NCBI GenBank assembly: GCA_002779065.1
Contig: PEXL01000060.1
Location: 1 to 10,509 of the forward strand
Direction: 5' to 3'
Source: Candidatus Diapherotrites archaeon CG08_land_8_20_14_0_20_34_12
GTDB lineage: Archaea > Iainarchaeota > Iainarchaeia > Iainarchaeales > 0-14-0-20-34-12
Length of the DNA: 10,509 bases
Under the pieces are notes generated by a model. The model was not told the origin of the DNA. It ran no database searches and saw nothing but the letters and a program-made list of their open reading frames with translations. This document shows, in pieces, positions 1 to 6,635 of this stretch (the first letter of the stretch is position 1; each line of letters opens with the position of its first letter). The position numbers and the translations under genes were made by a program.

Positions 1-372
1 TAAAGCATTTATCTTTGACTCAATGCTATCCAATTTATCAGAATGATCCTCTAATGCTGCTTGCGTATTCTGGGCAAGCACTGCATGTTCTTCCCCTGCA
101 GAAATTAAGTGTTCTTTTATCTTTGAAGCTGTTTTTTCTGCAATAATCTCATGCATCTCTTCTTCAGGCTCTTCACCTTCAATTTCTTCAGTCTCTAACT
201 CTGGTTCGGCTGGCTTTGCCTGAACAATATTGCCAGAAGCTTTAGCCAAATAATTAGCAGCTTCCTCTTTTGAAATGCCAACATCCATTAAAGTATTAAT
301 AATTAAATCGTCAGAAAGGCCTGCCTGTTTCATCCTTTCTATTGTTTCAAAAATTATCTTTTCGCTTACCAT
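1..372 (-). CDS. Hypothetical helical/coiled-coil protein, N-terminal part (runs off window)
   Basis: An open frame of 124 codons starts at the ATG complementary to 370-372 and runs off the left edge without a stop. The protein begins MVSEKIIFETIERMKQAGLS. Residues 1-45 look like a small bundle of short helices of the UBA-like kind (KEEAANYLAKA). A Glu/Pro-rich acidic linker follows at about 53-73. A helical heptad-like stretch of alternating charge then ends in DHSDKLDSIESKINAL, which suggests a coiled coil. I do not recognise a named family. A TATA-like box (reverse complement of about 394-405) lies about 26 bases before the start and there is no Shine-Dalgarno, so the transcript is probably leaderless. 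It is divergent from the HerA-like gene at 451. A second coiled-coil gene lies on that gene's other side, so the three may work together (inference). Confidence 0.8.
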   Translation of the reverse strand, partial: MVSEKIIFETIERMKQAGLSDDLIINTLMDVGISKEEAANYLAKASGNIVQAKPAEPELETEEIEGEEPEEEMHEIIAEKTASKIKEHLISAGEEHAVLAQNTQAALEDHSDKLDSIESKINAL

Positions 373-450
373 GCTCTCAAAACAAAATACCAATTAATAA
401 ATATAGCCTTTACTTATTTAAAATAGTTATTCATATATTAATAAGTCTGT
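373..450. promoter_or_regulatory. Divergent promoter region with two TATA-like boxes
   Basis: This 78-base AT-rich gap separates divergent genes. On the plus strand TTTAAAATA at about 416-424 sits about 27-35 bases before the ATG at 451. On the minus strand a TATATTTATTAA-like box (394-405) sits about 22-33 bases before the ATG at 372. Neither start has a Shine-Dalgarno sequence, which fits leaderless archaeal transcripts. The positions are seen; promoter activity is inferred. Confidence 0.55.
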
Positions 451-1938
451 ATGGGCATAAAAATAGCTTCAGGTCCTTGGGACTTGATATTTAATGGAAA
501 ATACCAGGGCCATAATATTGAAATCTACTCTAACCCAAGGGAAACATTACTTTCGGTAATTTATGAGGAAGACAAGGGAAAAAGGATTGGCGCTATTTTA
601 GAATTATTTAAAGTGTATTATGCGCAAGGGAATGTCGAAGGTTTTATTGATACATTCCCTAAAAAAATCTTGGGCATAGATCTAAGGGCAGATAACAAAA
701 GCTCAAAATTCATTTTTGTTGGCTCAGATATTGCATATTCTTCCCTGGAAGAATCTGAAATAGGGGAAAAAGGCAATGAGATAATAAAAAGGTTAGATGA
801 TTTGTGCGATGCCATGAGAAATTTCTCAAAGGCATATGATGTTGAATTGCTTGAATTAAAGGAATGCCAAGATGAAGTAAAGCAATCATTCTACTCAAAT
901 CCTTTGGTAAATCTGCTTGTTCTGCCTGTTTCTTCTGAAAAGCCAAAATGGCAGCAAAAAACAGAAATGCAGGATTATGGTGAACTAATATTGGGATTAA
1001 CGAAGGAGGGAAATTTAGTAAAAGAACCATTAAGCCTTTTTAACAGAACTTTAATTGATGGGAATGATAAAAAACAGAGATTATTTGCTGCCCGGGTTTT
1101 AATTGAATCTTCATTATTATCAAGGGTGCCAGCAATGGTATTTTCTTTTGGGAATGAATTTTCTGGCTTGAATTATCCCAGTTTTGAGGCAAAAACAATT
1201 AAAGAATATAAATTAGACCTGGAAGCCATGGGTTTTCCGATGAAAGAACTTGTTGCAAATTCAGGCCTAAAAACAGAGTTATCAAAATTAGATGGAAAAG
1301 CAACAGTTGAACTCTTAGGATTGGGGGAAAATAATGTAAGCAAAGCCATTGCTACTTTAATAAATGACTCTGATTCTGCAAGCATAAAGCAGGCATTGAA
1401 TACGGCAAAAAGGGATTTGGAAAAAATTGGGCAGTATGACAAAAATAAGGCAATTCGGATATTATCTTTATTTGATTTAAGGTATCCTGACATTTTTGAT
1501 AAATTAATGGATATTCCAGAATTGGCAAAAATAAGCGGTAAAATAGCCAGGGCAAATATTCTTTCATGCAAAGGGTTGGGGAAAAGAGAAACTTTAATGT
1601 TCATAAATTCAACATTAACTTCCTTGATTGAATATTATGGTGAAAGTAAAGGCCAAAAAATAAATGCAATGGTTGTTCTGCCAAATGCCGAAAATATTTT
1701 GCCTGCGGATATTGACAATAAAATGATAAAAGCAATAAAAGAACAGCTTTTATCGCTTGAAAGCAAAGGGATTTTGATGGTATTGGAAACAGAAGCTTCT
1801 GCTAATTTAGATTCTGAATTAAATGAAGCTATAAACAGCCGCATAACATTGGTAAATGGAAATGATGCTGGTATTCAGGTAAAGGGAAGAAGGGATTATA
1901 GGGTAAAGATAAGGCCGCCATTAAGCAGAACCGAATAA
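451..1938 (+). CDS. HerA/FtsK-like protein with degenerate Walker motifs (probable pseudo-ATPase)
   Basis: 495 residues, ending in TAA. The layout resembles HerA/DUF87-type P-loop ATPases. Residues 199-220 (RTLIDGNDKKQRLFAARVLI) occupy the usual P-loop/first helix position and are followed by VPAMVFSFGNEFSGL (226-240), which matches the 'vivfDp.gef.gl' strand. A late block NAMVVLPNAENILP (405-418) aligns with 'vviDEAHnlLP', and ILMVLETEAS (441-450) with the 'tiatQrPs' strand. However, the GxxGxGK[ST] lysine is absent and the Walker B Asp-Glu is Pro-Asn, so ATP hydrolysis is unlikely. The first 150 residues are a separate alpha/beta domain I do not recognise; residues 280-400 are mainly helical. 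The start has no Shine-Dalgarno but has a TATA-like box about 30 bases upstream. A structural or regulatory partner role is inferred. Family assignment is moderate, coding status is secure. Confidence 0.75.
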   Translation: MGIKIASGPWDLIFNGKYQGHNIEIYSNPRETLLSVIYEEDKGKRIGAILELFKVYYAQGNVEGFIDTFPKKILGIDLRADNKSSKFIFVGSDIAYSSLEESEIGEKGNEIIKRLDDLCDAMRNFSKAYDVELLELKECQDEVKQSFYSNPLVNLLVLPVSSEKPKWQQKTEMQDYGELILGLTKEGNLVKEPLSLFNRTLIDGNDKKQRLFAARVLIESSLLSRVPAMVFSFGNEFSGLNYPSFEAKTIKEYKLDLEAMGFPMKELVANSGLKTELSKLDGKATVELLGLGENNVSKAIATLINDSDSASIKQALNTAKRDLEKIGQYDKNKAIRILSLFDLRYPDIFDKLMDIPELAKISGKIARANILSCKGLGKRETLMFINSTLTSLIEYYGESKGQKINAMVVLPNAENILPADIDNKMIKAIKEQLLSLESKGILMVLETEASANLDSELNEAINSRITLVNGNDAGIQVKGRRDYRVKIRPPLSRTE

Positions 1939-1985
1939 ATTTAGAAAATAAATATCAAATTAGTTTTAGATTTATTTTACTGCAA

Positions 1986-2480
1986 TTATCTTCTTGGTGT
2001 TGCTGGCCTTTTTGCCTGCATTTCTGCCATTTTATCATCAATCATCTGCTTTGCCTGGTCAAGAGTAACATAGGATAAAGGATTAATTGCATCTATCACA
2101 TATTTCAATTCTTTCAACTGGTCTTCAGTAACCATTGAATTTTTCATGGAAGCAGTCTCTGAAACCATCATATTCGTTTTTTCTGCCAGATTCTGCAAAT
2201 TAGTTTCAATATCTGACAATCGCTTTGACAAATCGCTTGGCATATCCCCTTTTCCTGATGCCCCTATTTCCCCAGATTTAACCTTTTTGTAAAGAACAAC
2301 TAAATTTCTTCCAAGTATTTTTTCATTCCTTATAACATGCCTCATTTTTTGTGAAATAAGCATTACTGAAGAATTTAAGGAACGGACATCATTTGCCAAT
2401 TCCATTAGCATTACTTTAGGATCCTGCTTCATAGGCTTCCTTTGCTGGATATTAGATTGCTGCTGTTGTGGTCTTGGCAT
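1986..2480 (-). CDS. Hypothetical coiled-coil protein
   Basis: 164 residues, start ATG complementary to 2478-2480, stop TAA at 1986-1988. The N-terminus is Gln-rich (MPRPQQQQSNIQQRKP). Residues 20-68 form a long amphipathic helix ending in ILGRNLVVLYKKVKSGE. A Gly/Ser linker (about 71-80) is followed by a second heptad-rich helix (81-120: LSKRLSDIETNLQNLAEKTN). The C-terminal third has a short helix (LDQAKQMIDDKMAEMQA) and a basic Pro/Arg tail. There is no signal peptide or membrane segment, so it is probably cytoplasmic and oligomeric. No named family recognised. It converges with the HerA-like gene (47-bp gap). TTATAAAA at about 2504-2511 on the coding strand lies 24-31 bases before the start and no Shine-Dalgarno is visible, so it is probably leaderless. 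Function unknown. Confidence 0.85.
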   Translation of the reverse strand: MPRPQQQQSNIQQRKPMKQDPKVMLMELANDVRSLNSSVMLISQKMRHVIRNEKILGRNLVVLYKKVKSGEIGASGKGDMPSDLSKRLSDIETNLQNLAEKTNMMVSETASMKNSMVTEDQLKELKYVIDAINPLSYVTLDQAKQMIDDKMAEMQAKRPATPRR

Positions 2481-2502
2481 GTTAGAAATAAGGAATATTC
2501 TG

Positions 2503-2512
2503 TTTTATAATC
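2503..2512 (-). promoter_or_regulatory. TATA-like box for the coiled-coil gene
   Basis: The minus strand reads TTATAAAA here, 24-31 bases upstream of the ATG at 2480. That is the usual archaeal TATA-to-start distance for a leaderless mRNA. No ribosome binding site is seen between them. Confidence 0.5.
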
Positions 2513-2554
2513 TTTCTTCTTGGGAAAAGATAGCGAAAATAATGCAAAGCCAGG

Positions 2555-2632
2555 TCAGCGTGTTGAATAATCATTAATAAATGAGTAATTAAATGTTTGA
2601 AGGCATATATTTATAGGTGTTCAACACGCTGA
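2555..2632. repeat. 13-bp perfect inverted repeat around the polymerase promoter (candidate operator pair)
   Basis: TCAGCGTGTTGAA (2555-2567) and its exact reverse complement TTCAACACGCTGA (2620-2632) are separated by 52 bases, with centres 65 bp apart. Each arm is itself an imperfect dyad of the form TCARC..GYTGA. The right arm lies directly between the TATA-like box (2604-2615) and the predicted transcription start, where archaeal repressors commonly bind. The arms are GC-richer than their surroundings. A role as operator, or as a transcribed hairpin if transcription starts upstream of the left arm, is inference. Confidence 0.6.
2604..2615 (+). promoter_or_regulatory. TATA-like box for the DNA polymerase gene
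   Basis: ATATATTTATA lies about 55-65 bases before the ATG at 2669. The predicted transcription start is near 2635-2640, giving a short leader of roughly 30 bases. The right arm of the inverted repeat falls between this box and that start. Confidence 0.5.
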
Positions 2633-2668
2633 GTTTAAATTATTTTATGCCGTAGAAATAGTGGTAAT

Positions 2669-5083
2669 ATGCCTAAAATAAGCGGTTTTTTGCTTGATGC
2701 TGATTATACTGATGTAAGTGAAAAATCAGTCATAAGGCTCTTTATCAAAACAGAAAAAAGCCATGAAATTGTTAAAGATCATTCATTTAGGCCCTATTTT
2801 TATGCCATAGTTGAAAATCCGGAAAAGGACAAGGCAAAAATAGCTGAAGATTTAAAGGGCGTTTTAAAGCGAGCAGAAATTGTTGAAAAAAAATTGAACA
2901 TAAATGACAAACCAAGGGAAGTATTAAAACTAACTTTTGATTCAACAAGGATGCTTGTTGATGCAAGGGCAAAATGCAAGGAATTAAGCTATGTAATTGA
3001 GAGGCGGGAATATAAACTGCCATTCGCCCGCAGATATTTGATTGATAAAAACCTGACATATTTTGACTATCTTGAAATTTCTGTTGATGAAAATAATTCA
3101 GTTGAAAAAATTGAGAAATTGGAGGATAGGCCCATAAAATTTAATATTGGCGTATTTGATTTGGAAACATTATCGCCAGAAAGATTTTCCAATCCACAAT
3201 TAGACCCGATATTGATGGCATCATTTGGTACAGAAAATTGGACAAAAGTAATCTGTGAAAAGCCCATTGAGAAGGATTATGCAATAAAAGTAAATGATGA
3301 AAAAGGGCTTATTGAGAAAATTGTATCATTGATTAAAGAATCTGATTTGGATATCCTTGGGACATATAACGGCGATTCATTTGATATTCCTTACATAAAA
3401 ACCCGGGCGGATAAATTAAAAACAGGGGTAAAGATTGGATTAGACAACAGTGAACCGATGATAAAAAGAAAAGGCATGGGTAATGCTGTCCTGATTAAGG
3501 GATTGCAGCATGTTGATGCTTATTTAATTGTAAGGATTCTCGCAAGATTGGGTGTTGTAAATCTGATTAAGTTTGATTTGGAATCTGTAAGCGAAGCAAT
3601 ATTTGGGGAATGGAAAGAAAAAGTAAAGGCAGAGGAAATAAATCAGATTTGGAATTCCAATAAAGGGTTGGAAAGGCTGGCAAATTACAACAAAGAAGAT
3701 TCTGAAGTAACATTTAAATTAATCAAAAATTATCTGCCGATATTTGTTGAACTTTCCAAGCTTGTGAAACAGAATCTTTATGATACCACAAGGGCTGCTT
3801 CGTCTACCTTAGTTGAAAATCTTCTTGTTTTGGAGAGTGCGAATTTAGGCATTCTAATTCCTAATGACCCAAATGAATCCTTAATAAATCAAAGGATGAT
3901 GCAGACATATGTTGGCGGCTTTGTAAAGGAGCCTGAACCAGGATTGCATGAAAATATTGCTGTTTTGGATTTTTCATCCTTGCATCCTACCATAATGATT
4001 TCACACAACATAAGCCCAGATACTTTAAATTGCGGGCATGAGGAATGCAAACAGAAAAACATGGCCCCGAATAACAATTATTTTTGCACAAAAAAACCCG
4101 GATTTTTATCAAACACACTGAAGCAATTATTTGAGAAAAGAATCAAGCTGAAAGAAATGGTCAAAAAGATGGACAAAGAAAGCATGGAATACAAGGTATT
4201 GAATGCACAGCAGACCTCTTTGAAAATAATTCTGAATGCCACATATGGCTCATTAGGATATGCGCGCTTCAGATGGTATTCAAGGGAATGTGCAAGCGCT
4301 GTCACTGCTTTTAGCAGGCAATATGCGCAGATGGTTGGGGCTGAAGCTGAAAAAGCAGGATTTAGATGGATCGCGGGGGATACTGATTCTGCATTCCTGG
4401 AAATCCCAAAAAACAGGGCAAAGGATGATATAATTAAATTTGCGGATGAGATAAATAACAAACTACCCGGAGTAATGAACCTTGAAATTGAGGGTTTTTA
4501 TAAAAGGGGATTGTTCGTAACAAAGCGAGGTTCTGATGAAGCAGCAAAGAAAAAATATGCTTTAATGGATGAAAAAGGAAGGTTGAAGATTGTCGGCTTT
4601 GAATATGTGAGAAGGGACTGGGCCCGCATTGCAAAAGACACACAAAGAAGAGTAATTGAAGCTGTGTTAAAAGAGGGGGATTCTGCAAAAGCCATTAATA
4701 TTGTAAAAGAAACGCTTGATTATTTGAAATCAGGAAAGGCAAAAAAAGAGGAATTGATAATTTACACACAAATAAAAAGGAAGCTGAAGGATTATGAAAG
4801 CATTGGGCCGCATGTTGCTGCTGCAAAAAAAGCGATTCAAAGAGGCAAAAGCATTGAAATAGGCTCTGTGATAGAATATATTGTAACAAAATCTGGCAAA
4901 AGCATCAGCGACAGGGCTGAATTGGCTGAATTTGTAAAAGAAGGCAATTATGATGCTGACTATTATATTTCACACCAAGTACTGCCTGCAGTCATTAAAA
5001 TAATGCAGGAATTAGGCCATAGCGAGGATGATTTAAAACACGGGGGAAAGCAGAAAACCCTTCAGGCATTTTTTGGTGCATAA
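2669..5083 (+). CDS. polB: Archaeal family B DNA polymerase (replicative, with proofreading exonuclease)
   Basis: 804 residues, the usual length, with no intein. It copies DNA and proofreads with a 3'-5' exonuclease. Residues 117-127 (LPFARRYLIDK) are the conserved N-terminal block. Exo I is D164-L-E166, Exo II NGDSFD with D239, Exo III YNKED with Y340 and D344, all intact. YVGG is at 414-417. Motif A is DFSSLHPTIM with catalytic D434; position 439, the sugar steric gate that is normally Tyr, is His. Motif B is KIILNATYG (519-527). Motif C is AGDTDS (569-574) with D571 and D573; the usual leading Tyr is Ala. KKKY is at 627-630. A Cys/His group (C455, H457, C460, C473) after motif A could bind metal. 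The C-terminus QKTLQAFF (795-802) is a PIP box for the PCNA clamp. An aminopeptidase gene follows after 62 bases. Identification is very secure. Confidence 0.97.
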   Translation: MPKISGFLLDADYTDVSEKSVIRLFIKTEKSHEIVKDHSFRPYFYAIVENPEKDKAKIAEDLKGVLKRAEIVEKKLNINDKPREVLKLTFDSTRMLVDARAKCKELSYVIERREYKLPFARRYLIDKNLTYFDYLEISVDENNSVEKIEKLEDRPIKFNIGVFDLETLSPERFSNPQLDPILMASFGTENWTKVICEKPIEKDYAIKVNDEKGLIEKIVSLIKESDLDILGTYNGDSFDIPYIKTRADKLKTGVKIGLDNSEPMIKRKGMGNAVLIKGLQHVDAYLIVRILARLGVVNLIKFDLESVSEAIFGEWKEKVKAEEINQIWNSNKGLERLANYNKEDSEVTFKLIKNYLPIFVELSKLVKQNLYDTTRAASSTLVENLLVLESANLGILIPNDPNESLINQRMMQTYVGGFVKEPEPGLHENIAVLDFSSLHPTIMISHNISPDTLNCGHEECKQKNMAPNNNYFCTKKPGFLSNTLKQLFEKRIKLKEMVKKMDKESMEYKVLNAQQTSLKIILNATYGSLGYARFRWYSRECASAVTAFSRQYAQMVGAEAEKAGFRWIAGDTDSAFLEIPKNRAKDDIIKFADEINNKLPGVMNLEIEGFYKRGLFVTKRGSDEAAKKKYALMDEKGRLKIVGFEYVRRDWARIAKDTQRRVIEAVLKEGDSAKAINIVKETLDYLKSGKAKKEELIIYTQIKRKLKDYESIGPHVAAAKKAIQRGKSIEIGSVIEYIVTKSGKSISDRAELAEFVKEGNYDADYYISHQVLPAVIKIMQELGHSEDDLKHGGKQKTLQAFFGA

Positions 5084-5136
5084 CCTCAGAAATAAAACAC
5101 TTTGGAATAGGTAATTTATATTAATATTGATGAAAT

Positions 5137-5142
5137 GGTGAT
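5137..5142 (+). promoter_or_regulatory. Shine-Dalgarno deciding the TTG start of the aminopeptidase
   Basis: GGTGAT matches the anti-Shine-Dalgarno of archaeal 16S rRNA. It sits 3 bases before the TTG at 5146. The ATGs at 5130 and 5135 are out of frame, so the site supports the TTG start. The spacing is short, so strength is uncertain. Confidence 0.5.
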
Positions 5143-5145
5143 TTT

Positions 5146-6054
5146 TTGGATTCAAAAATAGTAAAAAAATATGTAAAAGCTGGGGAAATTTTAAAGGAAA
5201 CGCAGGAAGAAGCAAGAAAGATAATTAAAAGCGATGCGAAATTGTTGGACATAGCTGAAGGCATTGAAAAATTCATTGTAAAAAGCGGCGGAAAGCCTGC
5301 TTTCCCGGTAAACCTTTCATTTAACAATGAAGCAGCGCACAGGACTGCTGATATTAATGATGAATTAACAATCAAGAAAGAGGATGTTTTGAAGGTAGAT
5401 ATTGGCGTGCATGTTGATGGATATATTGCAGATTCAGCTTTCACCATAAATCTTTCAGGCGAATGGAAAGATATGATTAAGGTAAATGAAACTGCTTTGA
5501 ATGAAGCATTAAAACTTGTGCTGGAAAATGGAGCTGGTTTGGAAATAAAAAAGATTGGGGAAATAGTTGAAAAAACAATTAAGGAAGCCGGATTTAAGCC
5601 TGTGCAAAATCTTACGGGCCACGGCCTGGAGCAATATATACAGCATGCCCCGCCAAGCATTCCAAACATAGCAACAAATGATTCAAAAAGATTTGAAGAA
5701 GGGCATGTTTATGCAATTGAACCCTTTGTAACAAACGGTTCTGGATTAGTAAAGGAAGGATCTGCCTGCCAGATCTTTATGGCTGATGAAGTAAAGCCAA
5801 CAAGGGACAAAACTGCGCGTAAAATAATGGAATTAATTTTAAAAGAATATGAAACCCTGCCATTTGCTGAGCGCTGGATTTCTGGCAAAATAAAAATGAG
5901 TGAATTTGAAAGAAAAATAGCGTTCAGGGAATTAATGCAGAAAAAATGCATTAGGGCTTATCCAATATTAAAGGATGAAAATGGCTGCATTGTAACACAG
6001 GCTGAAAATTCTTTCTTAATAGATGGCCAAGAAGTAATCCTATTAGTAAAATAA
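5146..6054 (+). CDS. map: Methionine aminopeptidase, type 2 (archaeal, TTG start)
   Basis: 302 residues, matching the archaeal MetAP2 length. It removes the initiator methionine from new proteins in the cytoplasm using two metal ions. The metal ligands expected for the family are all present: D85 and D96 (VDIGVHVDGYIADSAFT), H159 (TGHG), E192 (AIEPF) and E287 (TQAENSF). The substrate-pocket His is H65 (NEAAHRTA). HAPPSIPN (167-174) is typical of the type 2 group. The approx. 60-residue type 2 insertion falls at about 208-270. TTG is chosen as start because an in-frame TGA at 5131 closes the frame upstream and no ATG or GTG is available before the conserved helix. GGTGAT at 5137-5142 is a good archaeal Shine-Dalgarno, only 3 bases from the TTG. 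A TATA-like box at about 5115-5123 suggests its own promoter, but co-transcription with the polymerase is possible. Confidence 0.95.
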   Translation: MDSKIVKKYVKAGEILKETQEEARKIIKSDAKLLDIAEGIEKFIVKSGGKPAFPVNLSFNNEAAHRTADINDELTIKKEDVLKVDIGVHVDGYIADSAFTINLSGEWKDMIKVNETALNEALKLVLENGAGLEIKKIGEIVEKTIKEAGFKPVQNLTGHGLEQYIQHAPPSIPNIATNDSKRFEEGHVYAIEPFVTNGSGLVKEGSACQIFMADEVKPTRDKTARKIMELILKEYETLPFAERWISGKIKMSEFERKIAFRELMQKKCIRAYPILKDENGCIVTQAENSFLIDGQEVILLVK

Positions 6055-6085
6055 TTAATACCTCGCTTAAAGCTATTACTATATA

Positions 6086-6158
6086 GCCCCTATAGTATAA
6101 TGGATCAGAATGCAGGTTTGCGGAACCTGAGATCTGGGTTCGATTCCCAGTGGGGGCA
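6086..6158 (+). tRNA. tRNA-Arg (anticodon GCG)
   Basis: The acceptor stem pairs GCCCCTA with TGGGGGC (one G-T pair), discriminator A at 6158, no encoded CCA. The anticodon stem is CAGGT/ACCTG with loop TTGCGGA, giving anticodon GCG at 6120-6122, which reads CGC and CGT. The T arm is CTGGG, loop TTCGATT, CCCAG. The D stem is weak with one mismatch. No intron. AATAATTAATA at about 6050-6060 is a candidate TATA box at the right distance. It follows the aminopeptidase after 31 bases, and its trailer begins the 50-nt hairpin repeat shared with the tRNA-His intron. Confidence 0.95.
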
Positions 6159-6162
6159 AGCC

Positions 6163-6213
6163 CCTTTCTTTTCTTTACAAGAAAAGAAAGGCCCTTGGGT
6201 TCAAAGAAAAGAA
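6163..6213 (+). repeat. tRNA-linked hairpin repeat, copy in the tRNA-Arg trailer
   Basis: CTTTCTTTTCTT (6164-6175) and AAGAAAAGAAAG (6179-6190) form a 12-bp perfect stem with a 3-nt loop, extended by one C-G pair. It is followed by CCTTGGGTTC and AAAGAAAAGAA (6193-6213). Positions 6164-6213 match 7645-7694 in the tRNA-His intron at 43 of 50 bases without gaps; the differences fall mainly in the hairpin loop and the bases just after the stem. It begins five bases after the tRNA-Arg 3' end. Function unknown: it could be a processing signal, a terminator or a small mobile repeat. Confidence 0.7.
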
Positions 6214-6278
6214 ACTATTTAATTAGCTTAGTCAGGTATGTTATTAGAGAGATTTCTCTTTTCTTTTGACAACCTATA

Positions 6279-6310
6279 TTTTCTTTTCTCTTTTTAAAGA
6301 GAAAAGAAAA
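6279..6310 (+). repeat. Pyrimidine/purine hairpin upstream of tRNA-Leu
   Basis: TTTTCTTTTCTCTTT (6279-6293) pairs with the complementary purine run 6296-6310, giving about 14 pairs around a tiny loop. Composition resembles the tRNA-Arg and tRNA-His hairpins but the sequence is not a gap-free copy. It ends 8 bases before tRNA-Leu. Its TTTTTAAAGA centre or CTATATTT (6274-6281) may also serve as the tRNA-Leu TATA box. A further TTTCTCTTTTCTTTT run at 6253-6267 could pair with it alternatively. Confidence 0.6.
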
Positions 6311-6317
6311 GACGGAA

Positions 6318-6401
6318 GCACGGGTTGGAGAGTGGCCTAATCCATCGGCTTTAGGGGCCGACGCCTTAGTGGCTTCGCAGGTTCGAATCCTGTCCCGTGC
6401 A
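6318..6401 (+). tRNA. tRNA-Leu (anticodon TAG)
   Basis: This is a type II tRNA with a long variable arm. The acceptor stem GCACGGG/CCCGTGC is perfect, with discriminator A at 6401 and no encoded CCA. The anticodon stem is TCGGC/GCCGA with loop TTTAGGG, anticodon TAG at 6352-6354, reading CTA. The variable arm has a GCC/GGC stem around TTAGT. The T arm is GCAGG, loop TTCGAAT, CCTGT. No intron. The last 17 bases (GAATCCTGTCCCGTGCA) recur exactly at 6470-6486, and 12 of them at 6569-6580. Confidence 0.97.
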
Positions 6402-6486
6402 ATGCCAACCGAAGGTTGGCACTGGATAGCATAAATTTTTGATAAAACTTTTTTTCTAAAAAAAGTTTTGAATCCTGTCCCGTGCA
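6402..6486 (+). repeat. Tandem structured unit 1 ending in a copy of the tRNA-Leu 3' end
   Basis: The unit has three parts in order. First is a hairpin TGCCAACC-GAA-GGTTGGCA (6403-6421). Next is GGATAG (6424-6429), able to pair with CTGTCC (6475-6480) and so close the unit. Inside lies AATTTTTGATAAAAC leading into an A/T hairpin AAAACTTTTTTT/AAAAAAAGTTTT (about 6444-6469). It ends with GAATCCTGTCCCGTGCA (6470-6486), identical to the tRNA-Leu 3' end. It immediately follows the tRNA. Not protein-coding. Confidence 0.7.
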
Positions 6487-6580
6487 TAACCATTGCGAAG
6501 CAATGGTTAGGACAGTATGCTCCAAAGGAGCAATTTTTGATAAAACTTTTAATAAAAAGTTTTGAAGACTGTCCCGTGCA
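6487..6580 (+). repeat. Tandem structured unit 2 ending in a copy of the tRNA-Leu 3' end
   Basis: Same architecture as unit 1 with changed stem sequences. The hairpin is TAACCATTGC-GAA-GCAATGGTTA (6487-6509). GGACAGT (6510-6516) pairs perfectly with ACTGTCC (6568-6574). An extra small hairpin GCTCC-AAA-GGAGC is present. AATTTTTGATAAAACTTTT (6532-6550) is a 19-nt exact match to 6434-6452. The A/T hairpin is AAAACTTTT-AATA-AAAAGTTTT. The unit ends in CTGTCCCGTGCA (6569-6580), the last 12 bases of tRNA-Leu. Pairing is kept while the stem bases differ, with the same GAA triloop. Confidence 0.7.
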
Positions 6581-6599
6581 TAAAATCATCTACTAGATA

Positions 6600-6612
6600 A
6601 AGTTAAAATATT
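6600..6612 (+). promoter_or_regulatory. TATA-like box for tRNA-Pro
   Basis: AAGTTAAAATATTG is centred about 28 bases before the mature tRNA-Pro 5' end at 6636. This predicts a transcription start only a few bases upstream of the tRNA. Confidence 0.45.
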
Positions 6613-6635
6613 GTGCCTAGAAAACTAATTAAGAA

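Noticed and set aside
5121..5669. 182-codon frame opposite the methionine aminopeptidase
   Set aside because: It is antisense to a clear aminopeptidase with all active-site residues, and its composition is that of a shadow frame.
6385..6580. CRISPR-like array
   Set aside because: Only three short repeats occur, the first is part of tRNA-Leu, and the spacers are homologous structured units rather than unrelated spacers.
6470..6580. Split tRNA 3' halves as in Nanoarchaeum
   Set aside because: The copies lack the anticodon-stem and variable-arm part and carry only the T-loop edge and the acceptor 3' strand.
6215..6589. Minus-strand frame containing RDRIRTCEATKASAPKADGL
   Set aside because: This is the familiar spurious translation of the antisense of tRNA-Leu and its 3'-end copies, not a gene.
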